Below the pieces are notes generated by a model, which saw only the letters and a program-made list of their open reading frames with translations, did no database searches and was not told the DNA's origin. Positions 27,409-37,188 of a stretch of 64,000 bases of DNA are shown in pieces. The position numbers and the translations under genes are program-made. Origin of the DNA: an uncultured Clostridium sp. (GTDB taxonomy: Bacteria > Bacillota > Clostridia > TANB77 > CAG-508); NCBI GenBank assembly GCA_948469315.1, contig CAOKLQ010000003.1:1-64000 (forward strand). The letters are read 5' to 3'. The number at the start of each line of letters is the position of its first letter. Within the stretch, counting starts at the first letter, position 1.

Positions 27409-28620
27409 TTATTTAAGCTTTTGAATTGCTTTTTGCAATTGTGTGTCATCTTTTTGCTCTACTGTTAAAACATTTTTTACAGTTTCTGGAAGTTCTACTT
27501 TTTCATCTGGCTGGATTCCAACTTTATTGATTTTTGTTTTGTTTGGTGTGAAGTATTCATTTGTTGTTATTTTTATTCCACTTCCATCTGATAGGCTAAG
27601 TACTTCTTGTATTACACCTTTTCCATATGATTTTGTTCCTACTATTTTGGCAACATTATTATCTCTTAGAGCTCCTGCTAATATTTCTGATGCACTTGCT
27701 GTATTTTCATTTATTAATATAACTATTGGCATATTTATGTATTTACTCTCTTTTGCTTTTCTTATTTCTTCTTTTTGTTTTTTATCAACTGTTATTAATA
27801 AAGTATTTCCTTTATCTGTCATATAATCCGCAATTTTTAAGGCTTCATCTACTAAACCACCACCATTATTTCTTAAATCTATAACAAGGGATTTTACATT
27901 TGAATTAGTATTTAATTCATCATATTTTTGTTTAAATTCATCGCTACAACCTTCATCAAATGTAGATAGTTTTAAATAACCTATATTATTTTCTAACATT
28001 TTTGATTCTACATGATTTAGTTTTATATTTTCTCTTTTTATTTCAAAATTCAAAACCTCTGTTCCTCTAATTATTTCTAAAGAAACGCTAGATCCTTCTT
28101 CTCCTTTTATTTTGTTTGCAGCTTCTGTCATTTGTTCACCTAAATACTCTACTCCATCTACTTTGGAAATTATATCTCCTGGCAAAATTCCAGCACTATA
28201 TGCAGGTGAATTTTCTATTGGTGTTAATACTTTTATAACATTATTCTCAGTATCTTTTACCATATAAATTCCAATTCCTGTGAAATTTCCTAAAGTATCT
28301 TCTTCGAAACTTTCCATTTCTTCTTTTGTATAATATTCTGTATATTCATCTTCTAAAGCTTCTATATATCCTTTTAGGGCACCTTGTTTTAATTTTTCTT
28401 CATCTACTTCTCCTAAATAATATTCATCTATTATTTTTTTAAATCTAGATATTTCAGAAGATAGTTTTGAATTATCACTATTTATATCTATATATTTATT
28501 ACCTTTATCATTACTTACATAATTATATACTAATATTGTAGTTATCAATGATGTTAATAGTGCAGTTACAAATATTAACATTATTATTTTATAAATCTTT
28601 TGTTTTTTATTTTCTTCCAT
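27409..28620 (-). CDS. S41-family C-terminal processing peptidase
   Basis: A membrane-anchored serine protease: one N-terminal transmembrane helix (about 10-33), a PDZ domain (about 110-195, with SPAYSAGILPGDIISKVDG) and the S41 catalytic domain. The catalytic Ser311 lies in ENTASASEILAG and Lys334 in GTKSYGKGVIQE. The length of 403 residues is typical of CtpA/CtpB types. Some CtpB enzymes act in sporulation signalling (SpoIVFA cleavage), but the sequence alone does not tell which Ctp this is. Confidence 0.92.
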   Translation of the reverse strand: MEENKKQKIYKIIMLIFVTALLTSLITTILVYNYVSNDKGNKYIDINSDNSKLSSEISRFKKIIDEYYLGEVDEEKLKQGALKGYIEALEDEYTEYYTKEEMESFEEDTLGNFTGIGIYMVKDTENNVIKVLTPIENSPAYSAGILPGDIISKVDGVEYLGEQMTEAANKIKGEEGSSVSLEIIRGTEVLNFEIKRENIKLNHVESKMLENNIGYLKLSTFDEGCSDEFKQKYDELNTNSNVKSLVIDLRNNGGGLVDEALKIADYMTDKGNTLLITVDKKQKEEIRKAKESKYINMPIVILINENTASASEILAGALRDNNVAKIVGTKSYGKGVIQEVLSLSDGSGIKITTNEYFTPNKTKINKVGIQPDEKVELPETVKNVLTVEQKDDTQLQKAIQKLK

Positions 28621-28721
28621 TTTCTTCCTCCTAAAATAAACTTCTTTTGTATTATACTATAAAATTTATAAAAATAGTATTTTTTAAGAAATTTTTTATA
28701 AATATTTTTTTACTAACTAAT

Positions 28722-28757
28722 ATTAGCCAAAAAACAATTTATGTTTTTTGGCTAATA
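28722..28757 (-). terminator. Terminator after the 28762 gene
   Basis: ATTAGCCAAAAAAC and GTTTTTTGGCTAAT form a strong stem just beyond the stop codon. Confidence 0.8.
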
Positions 28758-28761
28758 CTTT

Positions 28762-29154
28762 TTACAATACCCATTTTACTTTATCAAGAAATTCTTTTAC
28801 TTGTTTTTCTTTATTTGTTTCTTCTATTACCATTTTCCTTTTTTCTAAATTTTGTATTGTCTTTATACATGATAAAGTCTGTTTTCTATTTTTAGTACTA
28901 AAAAAAATCTTATCATACGTTTTTGTAATCGTACTTTGAACCTTTTCTTCATCATTAAAAAATATTCTAAATATAGAACATATACATTCAAATGGTAATA
29001 ACACGATTATTCCTGCAACACATAATATCAGCTTAATTATGTTACAAAAAGTTACTAAAATCTCCATTATTTTTTCCCGAAATACTAATATAATACTTAA
29101 TATTAATATACCAGCAATAACAAGTAACAAAATCTGTAAAAACGACATAGGCAT
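28762..29154 (-). CDS. Hypothetical protein with two membrane helices, 130 aa
   Basis: Not recognised. ATG 29154 has a GGAGG site just upstream. Hydrophobic segments at about 5-25 and 33-55 are followed by a charged, helical cytoplasmic domain (KTIQNLEKRKMVIEETNKEK). Codon 26 is CGG (TTT CGG GAA), read as sense; a +1 shift would stop three codons later. It stands between the Ctp protease gene and ylmH, with its own terminator. Confidence 0.6.
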   Translation of the reverse strand: MPMSFLQILLLVIAGILILSIILVFREKIMEILVTFCNIIKLILCVAGIIVLLPFECICSIFRIFFNDEEKVQSTITKTYDKIFFSTKNRKQTLSCIKTIQNLEKRKMVIEETNKEKQVKEFLDKVKWVL

Positions 29155-29285
29155 TGTCCTCCTTTTTCATTCAACACTTCGAAAAGTTTCTTTAGTATTA
29201 TATATCATTTTACATAATATGTCAAGCTGATTATATGACTTTAACATACGAAAATGCGGTAGTTTTGTGATAAAAAATATATAAA

Positions 29286-30092
29286 TTAATTAAATTTCTC
29301 TACTAAAATTATTTGCTTATTCTTTTTTGAATTTCCTATAAATTCTTTTATTGTAAATCTACCTTTTCCTCTTATTGTTATTATATCTCCTAGTTTTATT
29401 TCTTTTGATGTTTTTGTTTCATTTGTATAATTTACAAATACTCTTTCTGACAATATTATCTCTACTGATTTTGTTCTTGATACTTTTGCAAGTTCTGAAA
29501 CGATACTATCTAGTCTTAGTGATGTGACTATTATTTGTATTTGATCTTTTTCTATTTTGGGCTGTTTTATTTTTTCTAAAGAAACCTCATATATTTTGCT
29601 TTTTGAAAATCGCTTTAGAGTATTTAACTCTTGAAGTAGAAACTTTAAAATATTTTCCATAACTATAATGTCTGCTCCACTGCTATCTACAATTATATCT
29701 CCTAGTTTTTCTCTTTTTATTCCAAGTTTCATTAGTCCACTTAAATAGTTTTTGTGTACATATTTTCCTTGCATTTGATTTGGCAGCTCTATTCTTATTG
29801 TTTTTATAATTTCTTCTATATTAGGTATTCTATTTTCAAATATAGTAGATAATTTTTCTGGATATAGTATAAGTATTTTTCTTTCTGATTCATTAAATCC
29901 TCCATATAATATGTAGTTTTCCTCTTTTATCTTTTTTAAAAATTCTTCTGTTATCTTTTGTTCATATAAGTTTAAAAAATCTGTATTTGATATTTTGTTT
30001 TTTTCTTTTGTAAAGTTTATTTTGTCTAATATTTTTGATAATAATAGTTTATCTTCCTCATTATATTTTTTTAACAAATCTTGTTTATTCAT
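29286..30092 (-). CDS. ylmH: S4-domain RNA-binding protein YlmH
   Basis: YlmH-type proteins bind RNA through a C-terminal S4 domain, and Bacillus YlmH has been linked to ribosome rescue. The family pattern ILYGGFNESERKI is followed by MQGKYVHKNYLSGLMKLGIK and REKLGDIIV. The S4 domain occupies about residues 190-255 (DSIVSELAKVSRTKSVEIIL and the IRGKGRFTI turn). Length is 268 residues. Confidence 0.88.
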   Translation of the reverse strand: MNKQDLLKKYNEEDKLLLSKILDKINFTKEKNKISNTDFLNLYEQKITEEFLKKIKEENYILYGGFNESERKILILYPEKLSTIFENRIPNIEEIIKTIRIELPNQMQGKYVHKNYLSGLMKLGIKREKLGDIIVDSSGADIIVMENILKFLLQELNTLKRFSKSKIYEVSLEKIKQPKIEKDQIQIIVTSLRLDSIVSELAKVSRTKSVEIILSERVFVNYTNETKTSKEIKLGDIITIRGKGRFTIKEFIGNSKKNKQIILVEKFN

Positions 30093-30219
30093 TTTTTCTC
30101 CAATTCTAATAATTTTAACTCTTGCTTATTTATGTATTCCCTGATATAATCATTAAAATTTATAGTATATGCTATTTTTTGATATCTTAACAAATATTTT
30201 TGGAAGGATGGTGTATTGT

Positions 30220-30393
30220 ATGAATACAAGTTTTTTTCAAGTTACTAAAGGAAATATTGAATGTATGTTTTGTAAATATTCTGATGATTGTTCTATTCGG
30301 TATTATCCCAATCATGTTCGATTATTGGACAATGGTTTAAAAAAACATTGTAAAAAAGAACTTAATAAAAAAGAAAAAAAGATTTTAAGGTAA
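30220..30393 (+). CDS. Small cysteine-containing protein, 57 aa
   Basis: I start this at ATG 30220, about 12 nt after GGAAGG; an ATG at 30208 abuts the site and is less likely. Cysteines occur as C-x2-C, C and C within ECMFCKYSDDC and a later HCKK, suggesting a small metal-binding domain. It contains an in-frame CGG (codon 27, ATT CGG TAT). Unshifted reading keeps the fourth cysteine, while +1 reading runs 14 codons and stops. Function unknown. Confidence 0.5.
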   Translation: MNTSFFQVTKGNIECMFCKYSDDCSIRYYPNHVRLLDNGLKKHCKKELNKKEKKILR

Positions 30394-30403
30394 AATATTA
30401 TAT

Positions 30404-30425
30404 TTGGGGCGAATTATATTCGCCC
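30404..30425. terminator. Hairpin between convergent genes
   Basis: GGGGCGAATTATATTCGCCC is a perfect stem with T-rich flanks and lies between the 30220 gene and dxs, which converge. It resembles the stem of the dispersed repeat family. Confidence 0.6.
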
Positions 30426-30426
30426 T

Positions 30427-32310
30427 TTATAACATTATTTTATCTTCTTTTATCAACGTCAAAACTTCATCTGCTATATTCTCAGCATCTAAACCATATA
30501 TCTTTTCTAGTTCTTCTGTAGTTCCATGTTTTATAAATTCATCTGGGTATGCTTTTGCTTTTATATTAATATTTTTTATCTTTTCATTTTGTATTAATTC
30601 TATAACTTTTGTTGCTAAACCTCCTTCTATTACATTATCTTCTATTGTAATAACATTTTTTGTTTTATTAATTGATTGTTTTATTGTTTCATTATCTAAT
30701 GGTTTTAAAAATCTTGCATTTATTATTTCGACTTCTATTTCATTTTTTTCTAATATTTTTGCTACTTCTACTGCCCTTGATACCATTTTACCAATAGCAA
30801 TTATACTTACATCTCTTCCTTTTTTTATTATTTGCGCTTTACCTTTTTGAATTTTTTCGTGCGCTTTAAATTTTTCTTTTGCCTCTTCCCCTCTTGGGTA
30901 TCTTATAACTACTGGTGCATTTAAATTTATAGAATATTCTAGCATTTGTTCTAATTCTTCAAAATCTTTTGGTGCTAGTATCTGTAAGTTTGGTACTATA
31001 TTAAAAAAAGATAAATCATATATTCCTTGATGTGTTTCTCCATCATTTCCTACTATTCCTGCTCTATCTACACATAATACTACATGTAAATTTTGAAGTG
31101 CAATATCGTGTATTACTTGGTCAAATGCTCTTTGATAAAATGTTGAATATATCGGAACTACTGGTATTAGTCCTTCTTTTGCCATTCCTGCTGCCATTGC
31201 TAAACTATGTTGTTCTGCAATTCCTGCGTCAAAAAATCTTTGTGGAAATTCTTTACTAAATTTGCTAAGACCTGTTCCATCTTTCATAGATGCTGTTATT
31301 GCAACTATTTTTTCATTTTTTTTAGCTAAACTAACTAATTTATCTCCAAATACTTGTGAATAATCCTTGCTTTTTTGTTTTTTGGGTCTTCCATCTTCTA
31401 TGTTAAAACTTGATGTACTATGAAATTTATCTGGATTTTCTTCTGCTGGTTTGTATCCTTTACCCTTTTTTGTGACTACATGCAATAATACTGGTCCATC
31501 TATAGTTTTAGCAATTTTAAAAATACTTTCCATTTTTTCTATATCATGACCATTTATTGGACCTATATATCTAAATCCCATATCTTCAAATAACATGTTT
31601 GAAATTAACAATTGTTTTAAACTATATTTTATTTTTCTTACTATATGTATTATTTTATTTCCAACAAATGGAATCTTTTTAGTAATTTTCTTTATATAAT
31701 TATTAGATTTTCTATAAAATTTCCTTGACCTTATTCTATTTAAAAATAAAGATATTCCACCTACATTTTTTGAAATACTCATTTCATTATCATTTAATAT
31801 TACTATTAAATTTGTTTTAGAACTTCCTGCATCATTTAAAGCTTCTAATGCCATACCACCAGTTAAAGCTCCATCTCCTATTACTGCTATTACATAGTTT
31901 TTCTTATTTTTTATATCTCGTGCTTTTGCCATTCCTAGTGCAACTGAAATTGACGTACTACTGTGCCCTGTATTAAAACTATCATATTCAGATTCTTCAG
32001 ATTTTGGAAAACCTGCAATTCCTCCTAATTTTCTTAAAGTTTTTAACTTTTCTTTTCTTCCAGTTAATATTTTATGAACATAAGTTTGATGTCCAACATC
32101 CCATACGATTTTATCTTCTGGCATATTAAATACACTGTGAAGTGCAACTGTAAGTTCTACTACACCTAAATTAGAAGCTAAATGTCCCCCATTTTTAGAA
32201 ACTACTTGTATTATATAATCTCTTATTTCTTTGCAAAGTTTATCTTTTTGTTTATAATTTAAATTTTTAACATCTTTTGTACAATTTATTTTATCTAATA
32301 TATTGTCCAT
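30427..32310 (-). CDS. dxs: 1-deoxy-D-xylulose-5-phosphate synthase
   Basis: The first enzyme of the methylerythritol phosphate pathway to isoprenoids, condensing pyruvate and glyceraldehyde 3-phosphate with thiamine diphosphate. The ThDP motif is GDGALTGGMALEALNDAG. The conserved DRAGIVGNDGETHQG and the C-terminal transketolase domain are intact. Length is 627 residues. The next gene downstream on the strand encodes a polyprenol-kinase-like protein, which may share a lipid-carrier theme. Confidence 0.96.
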   Translation of the reverse strand: MDNILDKINCTKDVKNLNYKQKDKLCKEIRDYIIQVVSKNGGHLASNLGVVELTVALHSVFNMPEDKIVWDVGHQTYVHKILTGRKEKLKTLRKLGGIAGFPKSEESEYDSFNTGHSSTSISVALGMAKARDIKNKKNYVIAVIGDGALTGGMALEALNDAGSSKTNLIVILNDNEMSISKNVGGISLFLNRIRSRKFYRKSNNYIKKITKKIPFVGNKIIHIVRKIKYSLKQLLISNMLFEDMGFRYIGPINGHDIEKMESIFKIAKTIDGPVLLHVVTKKGKGYKPAEENPDKFHSTSSFNIEDGRPKKQKSKDYSQVFGDKLVSLAKKNEKIVAITASMKDGTGLSKFSKEFPQRFFDAGIAEQHSLAMAAGMAKEGLIPVVPIYSTFYQRAFDQVIHDIALQNLHVVLCVDRAGIVGNDGETHQGIYDLSFFNIVPNLQILAPKDFEELEQMLEYSINLNAPVVIRYPRGEEAKEKFKAHEKIQKGKAQIIKKGRDVSIIAIGKMVSRAVEVAKILEKNEIEVEIINARFLKPLDNETIKQSINKTKNVITIEDNVIEGGLATKVIELIQNEKIKNINIKAKAYPDEFIKHGTTEELEKIYGLDAENIADEVLTLIKEDKIML

Positions 32311-32378
32311 TTTTCCTTTTTCCTTTACGTATTTTGTATAACAATAATTATATTTTTATTTTAGCTTTTAATATATAT

Positions 32379-33033
32379 TTAAATTAGGAAATATGCTATT
32401 AATGACGAAGCTAAAGGTACTGTTATATTGTCTGTTCCTTTTATTGAAATTGCCTCTAAAATTGTAATTAATATTGCTACAATTATAGATTTTATTATCC
32501 ATAAATTTACATTATAACAATACAAAAATATTATAAATATAACAAGACTAACAATAAACATCGTAATCGAACCTAATAAAGTTTTATTTGAGCTTCCGAT
32601 TTTATATTGTTTGCTTTTTATATTTTTTCCTACAACTGCTGCTAATCCATCCCCTAGGGCCATTACCAATATTCCGAACTAAACCTATTTTAGGATTTTT
32701 TACAACTCCAAATGTCCAAATTGTAAGTATAAATAATGAGATTGCATAATATACAGTTCCAAATCCATCTTTATGATTATCATCTCTTTCCATTACTTTT
32801 ATTACATCTTTTTTTATAGATATATAATTAATTATAATAAAAGTTGCTGGAACAAATGATGCAAACCAAACATTATCAAAAAAATACATTGCAAGGCACC
32901 ACCAAAAACCAAGAAATATATGTATAAATTTTCTACTTGCTTCTTTTCCTTTTTCTTCAACTAATTTTGCTAGTCCTATTATTATAAATACAAATATATA
33001 TGATATTATTATTCCTATTATATTTTTTAACAT
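32379..33033 (-). CDS. Polyprenol/dolichol-kinase-like (VTE5 family) membrane protein, +1 shift at CGG
   Basis: The family phosphorylates prenyl alcohols or related lipids with CTP. The N-terminal frame has VEEKGKEASRKFIHIFLGFWW with membrane helices, and the downstream frame has MALGDGLAAVVGKNIKSKQY, the conserved GDG nucleotide-site segment. The frames are joined at GTT CGG AAT (32674-32676). Skipping the C reads V-G-I-L-V-M-A-L-G-D-G, the expected helix leading into the motif. I start at ATG 33033 with AAGGG upstream. With the shift the product is 217 residues, normal for the family. Substrate unknown. Confidence 0.75.
32674..32676 (-). other. CGG +1 recoding site in the polyprenol-kinase-like gene
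   Basis: Context GTT CGG AAT ATT. Skipping the C gives Val-Gly-Ile-Leu-Val-Met-Ala. Unshifted reading destroys the GDG motif. Confidence 0.75.
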
Positions 33034-33229
33034 TTTATTTTTCCCTTCGAAAATTTTAAGTATTTTCATAATATCATAAAATGGTTAAATTTACTATAGA
33101 TATGAAAAATAAATTATTAAATATAAAAATAATTCATATCCTAAAATAGAATATACAATGTATAAGAGTAGATTGCATTGACCTGAATGAACATAAACAC
33201 ATAACAAATATTAATGTAAAAGAAAAAAA

Positions 33230-33253
33230 CGGGCAGATTGCATCCGCCCCCAC
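33230..33253. repeat. Hairpin repeat copy
   Basis: The arms GGGCGGAT and ATCTGCCC pair (one G-U) around a 3-nt loop. It lies after clpX on the minus strand and could act as its terminator. Confidence 0.7.
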
Positions 33254-33281
33254 AAAAATACATTTTTATATAATTATATTT

Positions 33282-34577
33282 CTATGCTGTTTCATCTTTT
33301 CTTACTTTAATCTTTTTAGATTTTTTTTCATTTTCTTTTTTTAGTACTACCATTGGTTTATCCAATCCCTCCACTGTATTTTTTGTTATTATACATTTTT
33401 CTATTTGTGGATTTGATGGTATTTCATACATTATGTCTCTCATTATATCTTCTATTATTGAGCGAAGTCCTCTTGCTCCTGTTTTTCTTTCAATTGCTTT
33501 GTTTACTATTGATTCTAACGCTTCTTGCTCAAATTCTAGTTCTACTCCATCTAAATTAAATAATTTTTTATATTGTTTTACTAGAGCGTTTTTTGGTTTT
33601 GTTACTATTTCAATTAGTGTTTTTTTGTCTAATTCATTTAGTGTCGCAATTATTGGAAGTCTTCCAACAAATTCTGGTATTAGTCCAAATTTTAATAAAT
33701 CTTGTGGAAGCATTTCTTTAAATATTTCTGCTTTATTTTTATTTGTTTTTTCTTTTATAGTAGTACCAAATCCTATAGATTTTTTTCCTGTTCTTTGGCC
33801 TATTATTTTTTCTAGTCCTTCAAATGCACCACCACATATAAATAATATATTTTCAGTATTTATTTGTAGTAATTCTTGATGTGGATGTTTTCTTCCTCCT
33901 TGTGGAGGAACTGATGCTGTTGTTCCTTCTATTATTTTAAGTAAGGCTTGTTGTACTCCTTCTCCACTTACATCTCTTGTAATTGAAGGATTCTCACTTT
34001 TTTTTGATATTTTATCTATTTCGTCTATATATATAATTCCTTTTTGTGCTTTTTCTATATCATAATCTGCTGATTGAATTAGTTTAAGTAATATGTTCTC
34101 TACATCTTCACCTACATAGCCTGCTTCTGTAAGTGTTGTTGCATCTGCTATTGCAAATGGAACATTTAATATTTTGGCTAATGTTTGTGCTAAGAGCGTC
34201 TTTCCACATCCTGTTGGTCCTAATAATAGGATATTACTTTTTTGTATTTCAACTTCATCTTTTTCATCTTGTCTTATATTTCTTATTCTTTTATAATGAT
34301 TATATACAGCTACTGATAATGTTTTTTTAGCTTCTTCTTGGCCTATAACATAATCATCTAGTATTTCTTTTATTTCTTTTGGTGTTGGCACATTTTCATT
34401 GTTTAATGTATATGTTTCTTCTTCATCTTCATATTCTTCATTTTCTACAATATTAGAACATACATCTATACACTCATTACAAATATACACACCTGGTCCT
34501 GCAACAATTCTTTCTACCTCATCTTGTAGTTTTCCACAAAATGAGCATCTTACATTGTTACTTACTTTTTTAGCCAT
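33282..34577 (-). CDS. clpX: ATP-dependent Clp protease ATPase ClpX
   Basis: The unfoldase partner of ClpP. The N-terminal zinc domain has Cys11, Cys14, Cys33 and Cys36. Walker A is [15 protein letters not shown], Walker B is [10 protein letters not shown], and the IGF-loop region ([11 protein letters not shown]) contacts ClpP. Length is 431 residues. It follows clpP by 30 bp; the order tig-clpP-clpX is standard. Confidence 0.97.
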   Translation of the reverse strand: MAKKVSNNVRCSFCGKLQDEVERIVAGPGVYICNECIDVCSNIVENEEYEDEEETYTLNNENVPTPKEIKEILDDYVIGQEEAKKTLSVAVYNHYKRIRNIRQDEKDEVEIQKSNILLLGPTGCGKTLLAQTLAKILNVPFAIADATTLTEAGYVGEDVENILLKLIQSADYDIEKAQKGIIYIDEIDKISKKSENPSITRDVSGEGVQQALLKIIEGTTASVPPQGGRKHPHQELLQINTENILFICGGAFEGLEKIIGQRTGKKSIGFGTTIKEKTNKNKAEIFKEMLPQDLLKFGLIPEFVGRLPIIATLNELDKKTLIEIVTKPKNALVKQYKKLFNLDGVELEFEQEALESIVNKAIERKTGARGLRSIIEDIMRDIMYEIPSNPQIEKCIITKNTVEGLDKPMVVLKKENEKKSKKIKVRKDETA

Positions 34578-34607
34578 TTATTACACTCTCCTTATTAATT
34601 TTTAAGT

Positions 34608-35213
34608 TTAATTTCTTTTATCAAAAATCCCATCTATTAATCCATATTTTAGAGCTTGCTCAGATGTCATGTAATTATCTCTTTCTGTGTCTTTTTGAAT
34701 CGTTTCTAAGCTTTGACCTGTTCTATCACTTAGTAATTTATTTAATTTTTCTCTTGTTCTTACCATATGGTCTGCATGTATTTTTATTTCAGTTGTTTGA
34801 CCTGAAAGTCCCCCACCTGCAATTAAAGGTTGATGTATTAATATTTCTGCATTTGGAGTTGCAAATCTTTTTCCTTTTTCTCCTGATGCTAAAAGCACTG
34901 CTCCCATACTTGCTGCCATTCCTACACATATTGTAGTTACTGGACATTTTATATAATTCATTGTATCTACTATTCCCATTCCATCTGTTATAGATCCTCC
35001 TGGACTATTTATATATAATGATATTTCTTTTTCTGGATCTTCTGATTCTAAAAATAAAAGTTGTGCAATTACTAAGCTTGCAGTGGTTGCGTCTACTTGT
35101 TCTCCTAAAAATATAATTCTATCTTTTAAAAGTCTTGAGAAAATATCATATGATCTTTCTCCTCTACTTGTTTGTTCTACTACATAAGGTACTAAACTAT
35201 TTTTTTCTAACAT
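34608..35213 (-). CDS. clpP: ATP-dependent Clp protease proteolytic subunit
   Basis: A self-compartmentalised serine protease. Catalytic Ser102 lies in [13 protein letters not shown] and His127 in NAEILIHQP; the Asp lies in the [12 protein letters not shown] region. Length is 201 residues. It precedes clpX and follows tig. Confidence 0.97.
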   Translation of the reverse strand: MLEKNSLVPYVVEQTSRGERSYDIFSRLLKDRIIFLGEQVDATTASLVIAQLLFLESEDPEKEISLYINSPGGSITDGMGIVDTMNYIKCPVTTICVGMAASMGAVLLASGEKGKRFATPNAEILIHQPLIAGGGLSGQTTEIKIHADHMVRTREKLNKLLSDRTGQSLETIQKDTERDNYMTSEQALKYGLIDGIFDKRN

Positions 35214-35313
35214 AAATTTTCCTCCTTTTTTATTTCAAATAACAATTAATTTATATTTGAGAATGAGTTCGACCTGCCTATTACATATAATTAGAAACCG
35301 TGGCTTAATATAA

Positions 35314-35373
35314 GGGGCGTATTAAATTATTGAATATAAATTATATATTCTTTTTTATTATACAACCCCTACG
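35314..35373. repeat. Diverged repeat region between tig and clpP
   Basis: GGGGCGTATT at one end and AACCCCTAC at the other match the ends of the dispersed hairpin repeat, separated by an AT-rich interior. Classified by its end sequences only. Confidence 0.4.
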
Positions 35374-35383
35374 TTTTATTTTT

Positions 35384-36667
35384 CTATTTTATTTTTGTAT
35401 TTTTTACTACAAATTCTATTGCTTTTTGTGATTTTATGCTCTCTTTTAAATAATTTTTTAGGTTTTCATTTGTTTTTAATTCTTCTTCTGTTTTTCCGTA
35501 GTTTTCAGCCATTTCTTTTAATTTTTCATTTACTTCTTCTTCTGCTGCTTCTATTTTTTCTTCTTTTATTATAGCTTCTAATACTAATCTAGATTTAACA
35601 GCTTCTTTTGCTTGCTTCTCATATTCTTTTCTAAATTCTTCTTTTGTTTTTCCAAGCATTTGTATGTACATATCTAAAGTTAAACCTTGATATTTTAATC
35701 TATTTTCCATATCTTTTTCCATATTATCTATTTCTGTTTGTATCATTCCTGATGGAATATCTATATTAGTATTATCGCAAATAGCTTTTATTACTGCTTC
35801 CTCTGTTTCATATTTTACTTTTTGCTCATTTTCTTTTTCTAATTTTTCTTTTATACTTGTTTTTAATTCTTCTAATGTATCAAATTCACTAACATCTTTT
35901 GCAAATTCATCATCAAGCTTAGGCAACTGCTTTTTCTTTATTTCATGTAATTTAACTTTAAATGTTGCATCTTTTCCCGCTAAATCTTTTGAAAAATATT
36001 CTTCTGGGAATTTTACTTTTATTTCTTTTTCTTCATCTATCTTCATTCCTATTATTTGATCTTCAAATCCTGGAATAAAGCTATTGCTTCCTATTGTTAG
36101 CTCATGACCATCTGCTTTTCCTCCATCAAAAGCAACTCCATCTACAAAACCTTCGAAGTCTATAACTGTTATGTCTCCATTTTCTACAGCTTTATCTTCT
36201 ACTGTTATTATTCTTGAATTTTTCTCTTGCATATGTCCTAGTTCATGATTTATATCTTCATCAGATACATTATACTCTATTTTTTTGATTTCTATACCTT
36301 TATATTTTCCAAGTTTTACCTCTGGCTTAGTTTGAACTACTGCTGTAAATATTAAATCTTGTCCTTTACCTATTTGTTTTACATCCAAGTCTGGATAACT
36401 TACAGCTGTTATATCATTTTCTTTTAATTCTTTTTCATATACTTCTTGTAATATTTCATTAAATGTATCTTCATAAAATATTTCTTTTCCATAATGTCTT
36501 TCTACTATATTCATTGGTGCTTTACCTTTTCTGAAACCTGGTATATTAAAATATTTAACTGTTTTAAAATATACTTTTTTCATTGTTTCATCAAATTTTT
36601 TAGCTTCTACTGTAAATTCTAATTTTAATTCATTTTTATTGTCTGTTTTTTCAACTTTTATACTCAT
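35384..36667 (-). CDS. tig: Trigger factor
   Basis: A ribosome-bound chaperone and prolyl isomerase. The ribosome-docking signature FNIPGFRKGKAP near residue 45 is complete. The FKBP domain (GDITVIDFEGFVDG) and the helical C-terminal domain follow. I prefer ATG 36667, because AAAGGA touches an upstream TTG directly. Length is 427 residues. Confidence 0.95.
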   Translation of the reverse strand: MSIKVEKTDNKNELKLEFTVEAKKFDETMKKVYFKTVKYFNIPGFRKGKAPMNIVERHYGKEIFYEDTFNEILQEVYEKELKENDITAVSYPDLDVKQIGKGQDLIFTAVVQTKPEVKLGKYKGIEIKKIEYNVSDEDINHELGHMQEKNSRIITVEDKAVENGDITVIDFEGFVDGVAFDGGKADGHELTIGSNSFIPGFEDQIIGMKIDEEKEIKVKFPEEYFSKDLAGKDATFKVKLHEIKKKQLPKLDDEFAKDVSEFDTLEELKTSIKEKLEKENEQKVKYETEEAVIKAICDNTNIDIPSGMIQTEIDNMEKDMENRLKYQGLTLDMYIQMLGKTKEEFRKEYEKQAKEAVKSRLVLEAIIKEEKIEAAEEEVNEKLKEMAENYGKTEEELKTNENLKNYLKESIKSQKAIEFVVKNTKIK

Positions 36668-36807
36668 TTTAAAATTCAATCCTTTCCATTTTTTGTAATT
36701 AGCGTTTATATTATAACATATTTTTCACATATTGCAAGTGTTAAAGTATCACTTTATTTATTATTTTCATATAATTTACTAGCATAGTATATAAAATGGA
36801 GGTCTTT

Positions 36808-37157
36808 ATGGAAGAAAGAATTGTTAATACAAATGAACTTTATAATTCTACACGTTTATTAAATGATATTCATCTTTTAAATAGATTGTATACATTTTTA
36901 AATATTCAAATTATAGGAAATAGTGTTTTAGGCTCACCTATTTTTACTATAAAACTTGGCAAACGGTAGTAAAGAAGTTTTTTATTCCGCTTCTATTCAT
37001 GCAAATGAATGGATCACTTCTTTAATTTTAATGAAGTTTGTTGAGGATTACTGTAGAGCTTATGTTACGGCTGGTAGTCTTTATGGTTATAATGTAAAAG
37101 ATTTATTTAATAGTGTTTCTATTTATATTACACCAATGGTGAATCCAGATGGCGTTG
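36808..37157 (+). pseudogene. M14 zinc carboxypeptidase-like gene, segment 1 of 3
   Basis: ATG 36808 with GGAGG at 36798-36802 starts a peptidase of the M14 family, which probably trims peptidoglycan peptides. The zinc motif HANE lies in [11 protein letters not shown], and PMVNPDGV follows. The frame breaks once at AAA CGG TAG (36964-36966); skipping the C gives Lys-Gly-Ser-Lys-Glu-Val, continuing the family. The gene is then cut at GGCGTTG (37151-37157) inside the NPDGVDL motif by element 1. The rest lies at 41463 and 50641, in matching frame. Called a pseudogene only in the sense of being interrupted; excision of both elements would rebuild it. Confidence 0.85.
36964..36966 (+). other. CGG +1 recoding site in the M14 peptidase, first
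   Basis: Context GGC AAA CGG TAG. Unshifted reading stops at once. Skipping the C gives GGT AGT AAA GAA, Gly-Ser-Lys-Glu, followed by the conserved zinc-site segment. Confidence 0.8.
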
Positions 37158-37188
37158 GCTTAACTTTCATAGGCATAGTTTAAATTTT